A DNA stretch of 64,000 nt from Undaria pinnatifida. Its lineage: Eukaryota; Sar; Phaeophyceae; Laminariales; Alariaceae. The stretch is from the NCBI GenBank assembly GCA_012845835.1, contig JABAKD010000013.1:4338628-4402627 (forward strand). Reading direction: 5' to 3'. Of the stretch, positions 10,499-19,954 are shown piece by piece; the stretch's first letter is position 1; each line of letters starts with the position of its first letter. A model generated the notes under the pieces. The model made no database searches. It had not been told where the DNA came from and saw only the letters and a program-made list of their open reading frames with translations. Made by a program: the position numbers and the translations under genes.

Positions 10499-11317
10499 TG
10501 TTAAGGACTTTAGTGGGGTATTAGTCCGTTTGACCACTTGCAAAAGGTTAACCAATAGCTTACCCAAACTAAGCCTTATAACACTCTCCCCCCCTGAAAC
10601 GGCGGGATAGCAGGTCGGCCGGATATACGGCGGACCTCTGTCAATATCCAAGCCGTTTCATTTCCTGGGGATACCAGGAAGAGTATTTTTCAAGTTCGCC
10701 ATGGGAAAATCTGAAAAAGTTTATTATGGTGGATGTGGGGATTGAACCCACGACCCAAAAACCCATGGTCTGTCGACGACGCCATTTGTTAAGGTTATTA
10801 GTGGGGCATTAGTCCGTTTGACCACTTGCAAAAGGTTAACCAATAGCTTACCCAAACTAAGCGTTATAAGGCTTAGTTTGGGTAAGCTATTTTAAGGCTT
10901 AGTTTGGGTAAGCTATTGGTTAACCTTTTGCAAGTGGTCAAACGGTGTTATAAGGCTTAGTTTGGGTAAGCTATTGGTTAACCAGTTGCAAGTGGTCAAA
11001 CGGACTAATGCCCCACTAATTCCTCAACAAATGGCGTCGTCGGCAGGACCATGGGTTTTTGGGTCGTGGGTTCGATCCCCACATCCACCATAATAAACTT
11101 TTTCAGATTTCCCCATGGCGAACTTGAAAAATACTCTTCCTGGTATCCCCAGGAAATGAAACGGCTTGGATATTGACAGAGGTCCGCCGTATATCCGACC
11201 GACCTGCTATCCCGCCGTTTCAGGGGGGAAGAGTGTTATAAGGCTTAGTTTGGGTAAGCTATTGGTTAACCTTTTGCAAGTGATCAAACGGACTAATGCC
11301 CCACTAATTCCTTAACA
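10499..11317. mobile_element. Palindromic TRIM-like element with tRNA-complementary sites
   Basis: The ends are TGTTAAGG...CCTTAACA, flanked by a CAAG duplication (10495-10498 and 11318-11321). Each arm has an LTR-like block of about 230 bp, then TGGTGGATGTGGGGATTGAA and more sequence complementary to a tRNA acceptor end plus whole T-arm, then a short spacer and the start of another LTR-like block. The arms lie head to head around a rearranged centre at about 10870-11000. There is no coding capacity. An LTR-like block plus a primer-binding-like site with no genes fits a TRIM. The inverted dimer could come from autointegration. A foldback DNA element is the alternative. Confidence 0.6.
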
Positions 11318-11589
11318 CAAGTGAAAAGGTCAAATGTGCAAACTAAACTCACATGTGTGTGTGTGTTCTTCACATTAAACCGTTCTTCTACTCGTCGACA
11401 TCCAGCACACCCAGTGTCCGTACTGATTCTTCACCCTAGAAAGATCAGCTCTGTGGTCACAAGCTATGACACAGAGATAATGCATCGTAATGCATTCGAC
11501 AACGCAATGTCATGCCCTAGTACTGGGTACGACAGGCACGACATACCTACGTCAGCAACAGAAATACATTGGAAGAGAGAATACGAAAC

Positions 11590-11780
11590 AAACAAAAACA
11601 AAAACAAAAACAAAATAATAATAAGAAAACAGATAAAAACAAAGATAAAAATAAAACAAAAATGAAACAAACAAAAGGAAGGGGAAATCGAAGAAACAAC
11701 CCAACCGGAAAGGAGAGCCAAAGCTCGGAAAAGAAACATAATAAAAATAAAATAAAATAAAGTAAAGTAAAACCAAAATA
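11590..11780 (+). repeat. A-rich low-complexity tract, partly (AAAAC)n
   Basis: The tract has AAAAC units, then mixed A/AAAT and AAAGT stretches. It gives long Phe/Leu-rich frames on the other strand that are not genes. Confidence 0.7.
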
Positions 11781-11819
11781 AGATAATCCGAACACGAGCC
11801 AAAAACATGGCCGCGGGTA

Positions 11820-11868
11820 TCTATACCAGGTTCGAGGATGACCTGATACGCCACCAGGGCGACCGACA
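11820..11868 (-). mobile_element. tRNA-like SINE head directly behind another SINE tail
   Basis: On the minus strand, GTCGGTCGCCCTGGTGGCGT and a CCTCGAACCTGG block match the SINE head. It follows immediately on the A-tail of the SINE at 11869-12180. This gives a tail-to-head pair. Confidence 0.6.
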
Positions 11869-12180
11869 TTTTTTTTTTTTTCTCACACTTCTACTTTCCA
11901 GCTTGGGGACAAGCCGTGGTCACAGGTGTCGTCCCTTCTTTCCCCCGGTTCTTGCCTTCAATTTTCATCGCGCATATAGGGTTCAGCAATCCCACTGCTC
12001 GTCGATTTTTCCTGGGAGTGTTGCTTACTCACGCTCTCGCGCTTCCCCGAAGTCAATTTGTGCACAAAAAAAAGTCCCAACGAATTACACAATTATGCAC
12101 TCTGTGGGGCTCGAACTCACGAAACTGACCTTTGCCAGGCTCGAGGATATCCTGCTAGGCCACTGGGGCGACCGGCTATG
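11869..12180 (-). mobile_element. tRNA-derived SINE, best-preserved copy
   Basis: In sense it starts at about 12180 with a tRNA-like head. GGTCGCCCCAGTGGCCTAGC matches a box-A region, and GTGAGTTCGAGCCCCAC holds a box B with a pairing T-arm. These would form the internal pol III promoter of a SINE. A body of about 230 bp follows, ending in a run of A's (T-run at about 11869-11881). At least five further copies or heads occur (3010, 5036, 10052, 35985, 49600). Confidence 0.72.
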
Positions 12181-12585
12181 CAATATTACGTGCTGGTATG
12201 AAAATACATACCATATTTTTTAATTGCTAATTTTTCAAGGACGTCAGCCGTGGGTGCGACGAATTTCAGGCCAACGGTCTACTCATCTTTGCAAGCTGCG
12301 TTGTTGGTACTCGTAATATACTAGTCTACATCGTGAGTTTTTATTGGGAGGTGTCCCATTACATGCATACCATTAATCCTCCTTTTCTTTTCATCTCTTT
12401 TTTTTTCTTCATTTTTTATGGTCTGGCTTGCTATGTTGTGTGCTCTCGTACCCCGGTGAGGTGTCGTGTGTGTGTGTGTGTGTGTGTGTGTTCTTCACAT
12501 TAAACCGTTCTTCTACTCGTCGACATCCAGCACACCCAGTGTCCGTACTGATTCTTCACCCTAGAAAGATCAAGTCGTCGTACAT

Positions 12586-12705
12586 TGTTGTTGTTCTTGT
12601 TGTTGTTGTTGTTGTTGTTCTCACATTAACTCGCATAATCAAGTCCGTGGTCACAGGACAGGCTCCAGTCACTCTGGAGCTGAGGAATACCCCAGGGAAA
12701 AGGGA
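12586..12705 (-). repeat. (AAC)n-tailed retroposon copy
   Basis: A (GTT)n run is followed by CTCACATTAACTCGCATAAT, AGTCCGTGGTCACAGGACAG and GCTCCAGTCACTCTGGAGCT. This is the reversed 3' half of the family. Confidence 0.65.
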
Positions 12706-13890
12706 CATTATTCTTGTCTTACCCGCGGTACACACGCTCTAGCATTTCACTTACAGTGCCTTGGATGAATCGCGACTGCTGTTTGGTTTACCCTGTTTCA
12801 CGCTCTGTGAGCCCATAGAATTTGTATCTCTCTACAAGTACGACTAGGACGAAGAATCAGCGCGGACTCTGGGGTGTACTGATGTCGACCGTTGGGTAGA
12901 AAAGAACGGTTTGTTCATTTATTATGAAGACAACACACACAACATAAATATAACAGCTGGGATCTCGCGGAATGAATGAAAAATGGAGGCACGTATCATG
13001 ACTTGTTTAGTGGGGAGTAGGGGGAGAGATCAGGCGGAGAAGGACTTGCACACGGAGATGAGCTACGTCTAGAAAGACGCAGAGAAGAAGATGGGAGAAG
13101 TGCAGAGAAGTAAGGGAGATGAGCAAACCAAATATGTAAGATTGATGGTTCCGACGGTTTATGAATAATAGGAGCGGTGTTACACCGCTGAAAAATATTT
13201 ACCGGTACTCCATTGAAACTTAGTTGGTTCTGGAGTTCGCGTATCCCACGTACGTGTGGATCGGCTTTTTTATTTTCAGTTTGTTTGAGACAAAAAAAAA
13301 GTGCAACACTTTGCTGAGTTTCGATGACAAAAACCTTTTTGGTCGATCAAAAAACCTTTCATTCAGAGGCCACTCTCTCACACACAGCTGAATTACATGA
13401 TGAAGTGTATTTTTTTTCTAATTTGAAAAATAAAATAATGAGAAAACTCTTTCGAGCCAACTGACAAGCAGTAGTTGTTTGTGCTGTTCTGAGAGCGTTT
13501 GTCAACGTGGTGGGCAGGGGGCACAACAAATCGATGATGGTCGACAACACAACGAACAAGAAAGAAAACGCTGATAACTGATGAACTCTTCTCCTCGCGA
13601 TATCACGTACTCTGTAGCATGGTAGTGTCGGGGCGGGGGGGGGGGGGGAGGAGAGCCAGCTTCGTAACCCTGTAGCAACTGGAGTTACTTCTTTTAATAG
13701 GTAGGGAGAAAGAGGAAGAAAAACTGCGGAGAAGGCCGTAGAAATAATTGATGGGATGAGAACCCCCCTCACCAGGCACGTATTATTAGTAAGTATGAAC
13801 ATGATGTGTAGATGTACATACCAAGTATATACCAATTGGTATGCACGTAGTGTAGACTATATAGACTACCAGGTACTATATTATACAATT
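12706..13890. other. No gene identified
   Basis: Apart from a degraded reversed copy of the 80-90 bp repeat at about 12830-12960 and a G-run at 13633-13650, nothing is recognisable. The frame at 13359-13835 (minus) has no known domain. Confidence 0.4.
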
Positions 13891-13894
13891 TATA

Positions 13895-14538
13895 ATAAAC
13901 TCCAGCTGTGAGATCGAATATTTTGTCGAAACTCATCTTTGCAAGCTGTGTGTGAAATAGCTCCGATCGCGCGTATTACGGGTTTGTGTCCTCATAAAGG
14001 ATATAGGTCGGCGACTCCCCTTGCAACTTCAGTGTAGCTATCAGGGTCAACAGGGTGATGGTAGGCAGTCTGTGCGCGGAAACTATAAAACCCGTTTCTG
14101 CGTGGGACAAAATCTGACAGCTGTCGAAGGAAATGCATCTGTTTATTATCAAGTGAATCCTGTAAGTCGAATAACCGGTGAGGGGAGGGTGGAGTTTTGA
14201 AGGACGTGGGGGCCTGGTTTTGATCAAAAGCGAGCGGGGTTGGGGGGGGGGGGAGGGAGGGGGGGGGCGGGGGGGGGGGCAGGCGGGGCAGCTCGATTTG
14301 TGCGTGGAAACTATAAATCCTTCAAGGGGATAAATCTGACGGCTGGGAAAAAAAAAAAAAAAATGCGCCAGTTTATCATGGGGAGGGGGGTTGGAGTGAG
14401 ATTGGGGCGGGTGGGACATCTTAATCTGTGCGTGGAAACTATAAATTCTTTTAAGGGGATAAATGTGACGGTTTTGGAAAGAATGACCAGTTTATCATGT
14501 ATATGTATATCCTGTAAGTTGTACAACCAGTGAGTAGA
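13895..14538 (+). repeat. G-rich repeat family, left half (split by the 14-kb element)
   Basis: The conserved head (CTCCAGCTGTGAGATCGAA, CGATCGCGCGTATTACGGG, GGTCAACAGGGTGATG) is followed by modules that begin TGTGCGTGGAAACTATAAAT, separated by G-runs. It stops at CAGTGAG|TAGA, exactly where the LTR begins. The missing half continues at 28566. Confidence 0.75.
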
Positions 14539-14807
14539 TGTGAAATTAAAGGTGGGGAACACAGAGTGCCCCCTGCAGGTCTGCCAATTGAGCAGGTCCT
14601 CGGAGAGTACTCACTTTCGTTCCTTCGTAGAGATGTAGCTTTATTCGTTTCCACCAGAGCCCGGGATAGCTTCTGAGATCGGAGGCGCGTGCCTCCGATC
14701 TAAATCCTAACTTCCCCGAATATAAACCGCCAACCTTATCATACGAAATTCATCCAAATGATCTCAAATTCGGATACTCTCAGGCCTTTCGAGGCCGTAT
14801 CTTAACA
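14539..14807 (-). repeat. 3' LTR of the 14-kb element
   Basis: The 269-bp repeat matches 28297-28565 with three visible differences: one near plus-strand AAATCCTAAC and two at CGAAATTCAT. A palindromic ATCGGAGGCGCGTGCCTCCG lies mid-LTR. A diverged third copy is at 43041-43312. Confidence 0.92.
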
Positions 14808-14822
14808 CTAGCCCACCCTGAT
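14808..14822 (-). other. Candidate polypurine tract
   Basis: Read in sense, ATCAGGGTGGGCTAG lies directly before the 3' LTR. It is purine-rich but not a pure run. Position is the main support. Confidence 0.5.
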
Positions 14823-15701
14823 GAGTCGCATATGCAGAAATATGGGAGATTCGGGGAAACTCCGGTCCTACGAACTAGACCATGAGTCGAAGATGCGGCT
14901 CCTCAAAACCCACTCCCACACCTCTAACCGTCTGGCTATGGAGCCAGGAACACGCGAAGAAAAGCAGTAGAAAGAAAAGCAGACCCTACAGCAAGGCAAT
15001 AGTCACCCATCAAAAACTTGCCGCATGCCGCCGGCGTGGCGGGGGGGCAGAAAAGGCTCTAGAACCTGCCGCATGCCGCCGGTGTGGCGGGAGGGGGCCG
15101 GAAAGGCTCTACGGTAAACCAACCACAGAAAAGGTACTATGGCGAGGCGAGCCCTCGTCGATATAGAGGGGGACACAGGCGCTAATACAAGGGAGAAGTC
15201 ATGCGAAAAACCTCCCGCGGGCCTTCGGCAAGGCGGGGGGTTAGACGAGGAAACGACAAATACCCGGGATGGAAGGTGTCAACACCTACCGCCCCGCTAG
15301 GGGAGGAAGTGTTTAGACGAAAAAAAAAACAAAGCAGAACAAATACAACACACAAAACATAAAATATGACACACAGACCCGTACACTGGTCGCCCCCCGG
15401 CTCTGGGCTGAGGAGGGCGTCGGCAGGGCGAATTTGAACAATGACAAAAAGGCGACAGCCCTGCGCCTCAGATAGCGGCGTTTTACCCGAACCCTGACCC
15501 GGCACTGAGCAGGGGGTTCGGCAGGACAGAAAAGAAAAAAAAAATGGAAAGAACCGCCCCAAAACTCGATGAAGACCCTCAGGACACTACGAACGACCCA
15601 AAGACAAAGACGCAAAACTCATACCTCAAAAAAATGAAGAACTATCGAGAAGCGGTAATGGCTTGGAAGTCAACTGGCCACGGCCGCGCCTCGAGATTCG
15701 T
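14823..15701 (-). other. 3' untranslated segment of the 14-kb element
   Basis: No coding frame is recognisable. It has two near-identical blocks with CTGCCGCATGCCGCCGG and GTGGCGG-type G-runs (about 15020-15110), and an A-run at about 15316-15326. The part next to the LTR recurs at 43313-43640, and more faintly at 32215-32345. The part next to pol recurs at 41702-41885. Confidence 0.6.
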
Positions 15702-17603
15702 CTACGTTACGTTGGATTCCCCGAAGAAACGCACTGGCGATGTGAACTTGCAAGCACCAAGAGCCTCGTACGGCTCCCGTTGAAGTCGTGTAGCGCGCCG
15801 GGGGAAGAGGAAGTTTAATCGGTCCCGGGTCGTCCATAAAGCGGACCAGGTATATACCTTGTCCTCGGTAGTGCTCGCGCTGATTTTTCCTAGCCACCAT
15901 AAACCATCGTCTCCCTTGTACCAAACGTGGGCTCCTTTAGGGAGTACTGTGTCGTGGTAGCGACGGAGCCAATCGGTGCGGGGAACACAGGCGTAGCCCA
16001 GCGCTAGGAAACGTTCCCCGTTGTTGCGGGAGAGCTCACGCTGTGCCGCTCCGATCCGCATTCGGCAGTAAAGGCGGTTGGTTTGGCGGTGCTGGTCCGG
16101 GGTTCCGGTCCAATAACGCAAGATGTGCGAGCGGGAGAGGTGGAGGTCCATTTCCCGCCCCCAGGACGGTTCGGAGAGTCCCGCCCAATGCGTCTTGTGT
16201 AGCACCGCGATGACGCCACCTCGCCCCCGTACCGACTGATGACCAGTGATCTGCTCCACCTCCAGCCGTTGGAGGGGAGTCGAAACGTCGTCTTGAGTGA
16301 CTTGGTACGGCGGGGACTTCTTGGAAAATTTGTTGAGCACATACTGTGTCAGCCCCGCCGGTAGGTATTTGGGCATGTCCCCGCTGTCGTGGGGGTTGGC
16401 ACAGGGTTTGCAGCGCTCGATGGCCACACGCCGACGAGCGTCCGAACCAGGCAGGTCGGAAGGGAGATCCAAGTAAAGGAGGTTGCTCCCGAGCGGCGAG
16501 CCGTCCGGGGTCTCGGCGGCGGAGCAGGGACCGACGGCCAGGACCTTGTATGGGCCCGTCCAGTTAAGCGCGAGGTTGGCCTTTAGTACCTTGGCGTCGG
16601 TATTCGCCTTCACACGCTGGCGAATGGTAGAGGCAGAATTGTATACCCATGCCCAACCACCCACAGTGAAGTTAGGCGCTGGGCGCAGCGTGTCGGCGAG
16701 GGCGGAGTTTCTGCGGTCAACACGGGAAACGGTGAGGGCGTGGTGTGCGCGGACAATGTCGTTCGCGCGCTTTTGCCGGTCGGTGGCCAAATCGCAATAG
16801 GCCAGGTGGTCACGGGCCAGACTCTGGTGTCCCACGACACGTTTGCGGTCGAAAATCGTCAGGGGGAGCCGTGGGAGTCTGCCCATGTGGACCTCGTTGG
16901 GCGCCAAACCCGTCGCCGCGCCGACAGAGTTGTTGTAAGCGAATTCGACGTGGGGCAGATGCAAGTCCCAGTCGTCTTGTCGCTCGTTGATGACCATAGC
17001 CAGCATTTGTGATATAAATTGATTTACCCGCTCAACGCCCCCGTTACAGTTGGGATGGTAGGAGCTTGTATCATGCTTGTGTACACCTAACAACTGATAT
17101 ACAGCTTGTGAAAGCTTGGAGCAGAACTGCAGTCCGTTGTCCGAGAGTATGGTGCGCGGGCACCCCCACAAGGGGATGTATTGGTTCACCAGGATATTGG
17201 CTGTACCTTCCGCGGTGAACTCAGCGGCAGTGACGGGGAACATGTCGGCCCGACGACTGAAGCGATCGGTGAACAGCAGGATGTAGGTGTTGCCTCGTGG
17301 TGTGACCGGAAGGGGGCCGAAGTAGTCAACACTGACGGCGATACCTGGACCTTCCGGCAGGAGCATTGTGATGATGGGCCAGCGGACAGTCAGCCGTGGG
17401 GTTTTCCGCGCTTGGCACTTCGAGCAGTGGCGAAGCCACCACCGGGTACACACACTCATGCCAATCCACCAATAAAAGCGCTCCAGCATGCGCAACGTGC
17501 GCGTGGTGCCAAGGTGGCAGGAGGCCGTCGAGTGGCAAGCTTGCATGATCCAAGGGCGCATGAGCAGGGGAACGTAGATGCGAACTGGCTCGTCGTTTAG
17601 CAA
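15702..17603 (-). CDS. Ty3/gypsy integrase with chromodomain (pol C-terminus)
   Basis: This open frame of 633 codons has no stop. It continues upstream of 17603 in the same frame, so that is not a true start. A zinc-binding H-x5-H-x29-C-x2-C motif lies at about 17410-17550. The catalytic core has Asp in VSVDYFGP (17325-17327), Asp in LSDNGLQ (17139-17141) and Glu in GGVERV (17031-17033), spaced D,61,D,35,E. At about 16108-16273, LEVEQITGHQ...HTHWAG-type...EPSW...SHILRYW reads as a chromodomain, which in chromoviruses steers integration to marked chromatin. A Tudor/SH3-like segment (GLWWLGKIS) starts at about 15920. It is frameshifted after DKVY, and its continuation is in another frame at about 15780-15853. 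The integrase core looks intact. Confidence 0.92.
   Translation of the reverse strand: MLNDEPVRIYVPLLMRPWIMQACHSTASCHLGTTRTLRMLERFYWWIGMSVCTRWWLRHCSKCQARKTPRLTVRWPIITMLLPEGPGIAVSVDYFGPLPVTPRGNTYILLFTDRFSRRADMFPVTAAEFTAEGTANILVNQYIPLWGCPRTILSDNGLQFCSKLSQAVYQLLGVHKHDTSSYHPNCNGGVERVNQFISQMLAMVINERQDDWDLHLPHVEFAYNNSVGAATGLAPNEVHMGRLPRLPLTIFDRKRVVGHQSLARDHLAYCDLATDRQKRANDIVRAHHALTVSRVDRRNSALADTLRPAPNFTVGGWAWVYNSASTIRQRVKANTDAKVLKANLALNWTGPYKVLAVGPCSAAETPDGSPLGSNLLYLDLPSDLPGSDARRRVAIERCKPCANPHDSGDMPKYLPAGLTQYVLNKFSKKSPPYQVTQDDVSTPLQRLEVEQITGHQSVRGRGGVIAVLHKTHWAGLSEPSWGREMDLHLSRSHILRYWTGTPDQHRQTNRLYCRMRIGAAQRELSRNNGERFLALGYACVPRTDWLRRYHDTVLPKGAHVWYKGDDGLWWLGKISASTTEDKVYTWSALWTTRDRLNFLFPRRATRLQREPYEALGACKFTSPVRFFGESNVT
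15780..15853 (-). pseudogene. Frameshifted Tudor-like tail of pol
   Basis: In the neighbouring frame, YLVRFMDDPGPIKLPLPPAR directly continues the GLWWLGKIS...KVY segment. The other pol copy (about 41500-41646) reads it in one frame, so this copy carries a small indel near 15854. The W...Y-V-F-DD-P pattern suggests a Tudor/SH3-like fold; that is inference. Confidence 0.6.
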
Positions 17604-18165
17604 AGCAAGCAGCTCGCCCCACAGAGGTCGGTTTGTCGGAGCTTGTTGGCGGTAGTGTCGGGTTACGGACGAGTAGGACGATGTCGTCGTCGGTTGTATG
17701 TAGTCGACCCTTACCCGCCAGCTCCTGGATGTCTGAGAGGGAGGGACGCTTGTGCAAGAGGTAGCACGCCAAAACGTCGGGCGGCAGGACCGATTGCCGG
17801 CCGATAGAAACGTAACGCATCATGGCGTGGCACGTCGGCTCAGCGTGCTGCTCTCGCTTCCAATCGCCATGTAAATAACGCGCGACGGAATCAGCGAAAC
17901 GCAATTCAGCAGCGTTGCGAAGGGCGTCCGCCCTTGTATATGCGGTCGGCGTGCCACCAGGAGAAGGCGTGAGCCGTAAGAGAGGAGTTCCCATATAGGC
18001 TCTGCGTGGTCGCGGTCAGACGGCAGTGGCACCGTGCGGACCGGCGAGTCGACAAGAGCAGGGGTCGCGGCGGCGACGGGGTCGGCTGCGGCCGTGGAAC
18101 TCGCGACGGGGTTGTACTTCGTCCGCAAGATGGCCGAGGGACCCCGCCGAGCCCGAATCCATAAT
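17604..18165 (-). pseudogene. pol linker between RNase H and integrase, frameshifted
   Basis: The frame reads ELRFADSVARYLHGDWKREQ, then DIQELAGKGRLHTTDDD, which precedes the zinc-binding domain in the second copy too. A 1-nt loss at about 17680 relative to the copy at 39012-39818 puts it out of frame with the integrase. Upstream it is Pro/Ala/Thr-rich and low in complexity. Confidence 0.7.
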
Positions 18166-18569
18166 CTACAGCGGGGGTGCATTACCCGTTGTTATCGCTG
18201 TTCGTCGGTGCGTCGTCGACGACGGAGGGGCTGGAGTGCCAAGCATGGCGGAGACGGACACAGTCGAACCGGTGGTCGCGGCGGGGGCCGTCTCCTGTAA
18301 AGAACTCCGGGATAGATAAGTCGGCTGTGCGATGGGCGTCGCTGCAGCCAAGGCTTCTGCGGAGCCCGTGCCGCCCTCGATGGGTATGGCAAAGACCGAA
18401 GCGAAAACAGTGTCGGCGGCAGGTGAAATCGACCCGCGGCCGGTACAGCCTTCGGTAGTGGCGACGGAGGCAGAAACACAATCGACGAATCTCCCCGGGG
18501 AAACAGAAAGGCCGTCAATCCTTTTACGTGGCTCGTGTGTGCGAAAATCGTGAAACGCGGTAGAGGTGA

Positions 18570-18750
18570 GAGGGAGCCCACCCAAGGCAGCATGTTCAGT
18601 GCGGGGCACGAGCCCACCCAAGACAGTGCTTTCGGCGAGGGGTTCGAGTCCACCCAAAGCAGTGCTTTCGGTGTGGGGCACGAGCCCACCCAAGACAGTG
18701 CTTTTGGCGAGGGGCGCGAGTCCACCCGAACCGACTCCTGGGATCGGCGA
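18570..18750 (-). repeat. 36-bp tandem repeats encoding 12-residue units
   Basis: Four to five units of about 36 bp encode LGGLVPRTE/LGGLEPLAEST-type 12-residue repeats within the pol linker. The period is a multiple of three, so expansion keeps the frame. Confidence 0.75.
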
Positions 18751-18859
18751 GGGGGGAGCGCGCAGCCCGCGGGTCCGTAGGAGGTAGATACCGCTATCTC
18801 CAACGGGGTTGAGGCTTGTCAACCCCACGAGGTTGAATTTTTCCAAGCCACTGCGGTCG

Positions 18860-19284
18860 TACTCCGTAGCGGGCTCTGGAAAGCGGGCCGGACAAATCGT
18901 CGATGCCCTTGGCGCTGCCTTTGCGGTACTCGAGTGTGCAATCGAACGCGGTGACGAACTCAAGCTACCGCTGGACTCGTGCATTGAGGGTCCCCACTTT
19001 GCCAATGCTCTCCTATGTATTGTGGCCGGAGGATATGCGGAACTTTGTTCCCCTCAGTATCCTCGAAGGTGTTTGGGAACCCAAGCAATGCTGCCGGTCC
19101 CCAAATCTATAGGAGTCCAGTGCCTCTCCGAGTCGAGCGTTGCTCGACTGATAAACGCGATTTTCATAGTGAACAAAACGTCGTCCAGCGTCACAGTACC
19201 CTCAACGAAACAGGGGCAGTGTTCTGACATCGCAAGGTCAGGGCCGACGCTAGAAGCTATCTCCACAACTTCACGGCTTTTCAT
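18860..19284 (-). pseudogene. Decayed gypsy RNase H remnant
   Basis: The first part (19284-19054) reads IAFISRATLDSERHWTPIDL and ends at a stop after KHLRGY. The next frame continues RGTKFRI, VGTLNARVQR, LEFVTAFDCTLEYRKGSA, with two more stops. This is the C-terminal part of a Ty3/gypsy RNase H. The position where the family has an SDH-type acidic residue reads SSGHNT, so it could not be active. No reverse transcriptase motif (YxDD block) is found upstream of it. Confidence 0.78.
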
Positions 19285-19453
19285 TGGCCAACGCGCCCGA
19301 GAAATAGGTCGGAAACGCCGAAGGGGAAGCTTTGCGAGCGCTGGCCGCTGTGAACGGTCCGGTTGCGGCGCGGACGAGGTTTCTTGGTTCTTGCACTCGC
19401 AGTGCAGGTGCGGAACCGGCTAGGGGAGGCCGGGTGCGCCGACCCGGTCTCAT

Positions 19454-19921
19454 TGTCACAAATAGCTGCGCGAACGGCAGAAAGTGCCTCACCGAGCAAG
19501 TTTTTCCTCTCCCCTGGCATGGGTTGTTGGCCCTGGGACCATCCGCCCGGAGACCAATGCCCCACACTGGGTTCAGAGGGCTGGATTCAGCCAGAAGCTT
19601 GTTGTCAGAGCTCAAAAGGTGATTTTTCATAGCTGGGTTCTGCGTAAATTTGGCGTAGGTGCCAGGTCACACGGCGTTTTGCTTCTCCCTGTCCCCAACA
19701 GCAGAATCAAAGTTGCGCACGACTCGACCGATGCGTTTGCGTGTGCTTGGACGAGGCGACGACATAATGAGCCCCACTGCTCGATGGTCTTGCAAAAGCT
19801 TGGTCTTTTCGGCCATCATGTCCAGCTCCGCGCAAGAATATGGCACGTCGTCCACGGCAAACGACGAAGGGCACCACGGTGGGAAATAGGATTGGGACTG
19901 CCAGAATAACACCACTTTGTC
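19454..19921 (-). pseudogene. NADAR-domain cargo, one stop and one frameshift
   Basis: In sense from about 19921: KVVLFWQSQSYFPPWCP, FAVDDVPYSCAELDMMAEKT, MSSPRPSTRKRIGR, VRNFDSAV, then a TGA at 19667-19669, then GTYAKFTQNPAMKNHLL, ASP-like ESSPLNPVWGIGL, and after a 1-nt contraction of an A-run (about 19502) NLLGEALSAVRAAI. Order and spacing match the NADAR (DUF1768/YbiA-like) fold. Known members cleave N-glycosidic bonds: some act on riboflavin-pathway intermediates, others remove ADP-ribose from guanine in DNA. The Glu of the S-x-A-E motif and the WGIG motif are kept; a usual Trp before GKN is Gly. It lies between gag and the RNase H remnant. Confidence 0.82.
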
Positions 19922-19954
19922 TGTGGAGTATTTGAGAGAAGGGTAAAAAGACGT

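Larger units (their letters stand above)
11365..12571 (+). repeat. Two copies of an 80-90 bp dispersed repeat
   Basis: Nearly identical blocks at 11365-11450 and 12490-12571 share TTCACATTAAACCGTTCTTC, CATCCAGCACACCCAGTGTC and TTCACCCTAGAAAGATCA. Degraded relatives occur at about 4430-4560, 12830-12960 (reversed) and 57770-57890. Copies differ in what follows, so the 3' boundary is near the AGATCA. Confidence 0.6.

Noticed and set aside
11040-11095. Functional tRNA gene (GTGGGTTCGATCCCCAC arm and ATCCACCA end)
   Set aside because: No 5' acceptor strand or D-arm pairs with it, and it sits at the inner edge of an LTR-like block in several copies, which fits a primer-binding complement.
11464-11869. 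Phe/Leu-rich minus-strand frames resembling membrane proteins
   Set aside because: They are translations of the A-rich tract and carry no family pattern.
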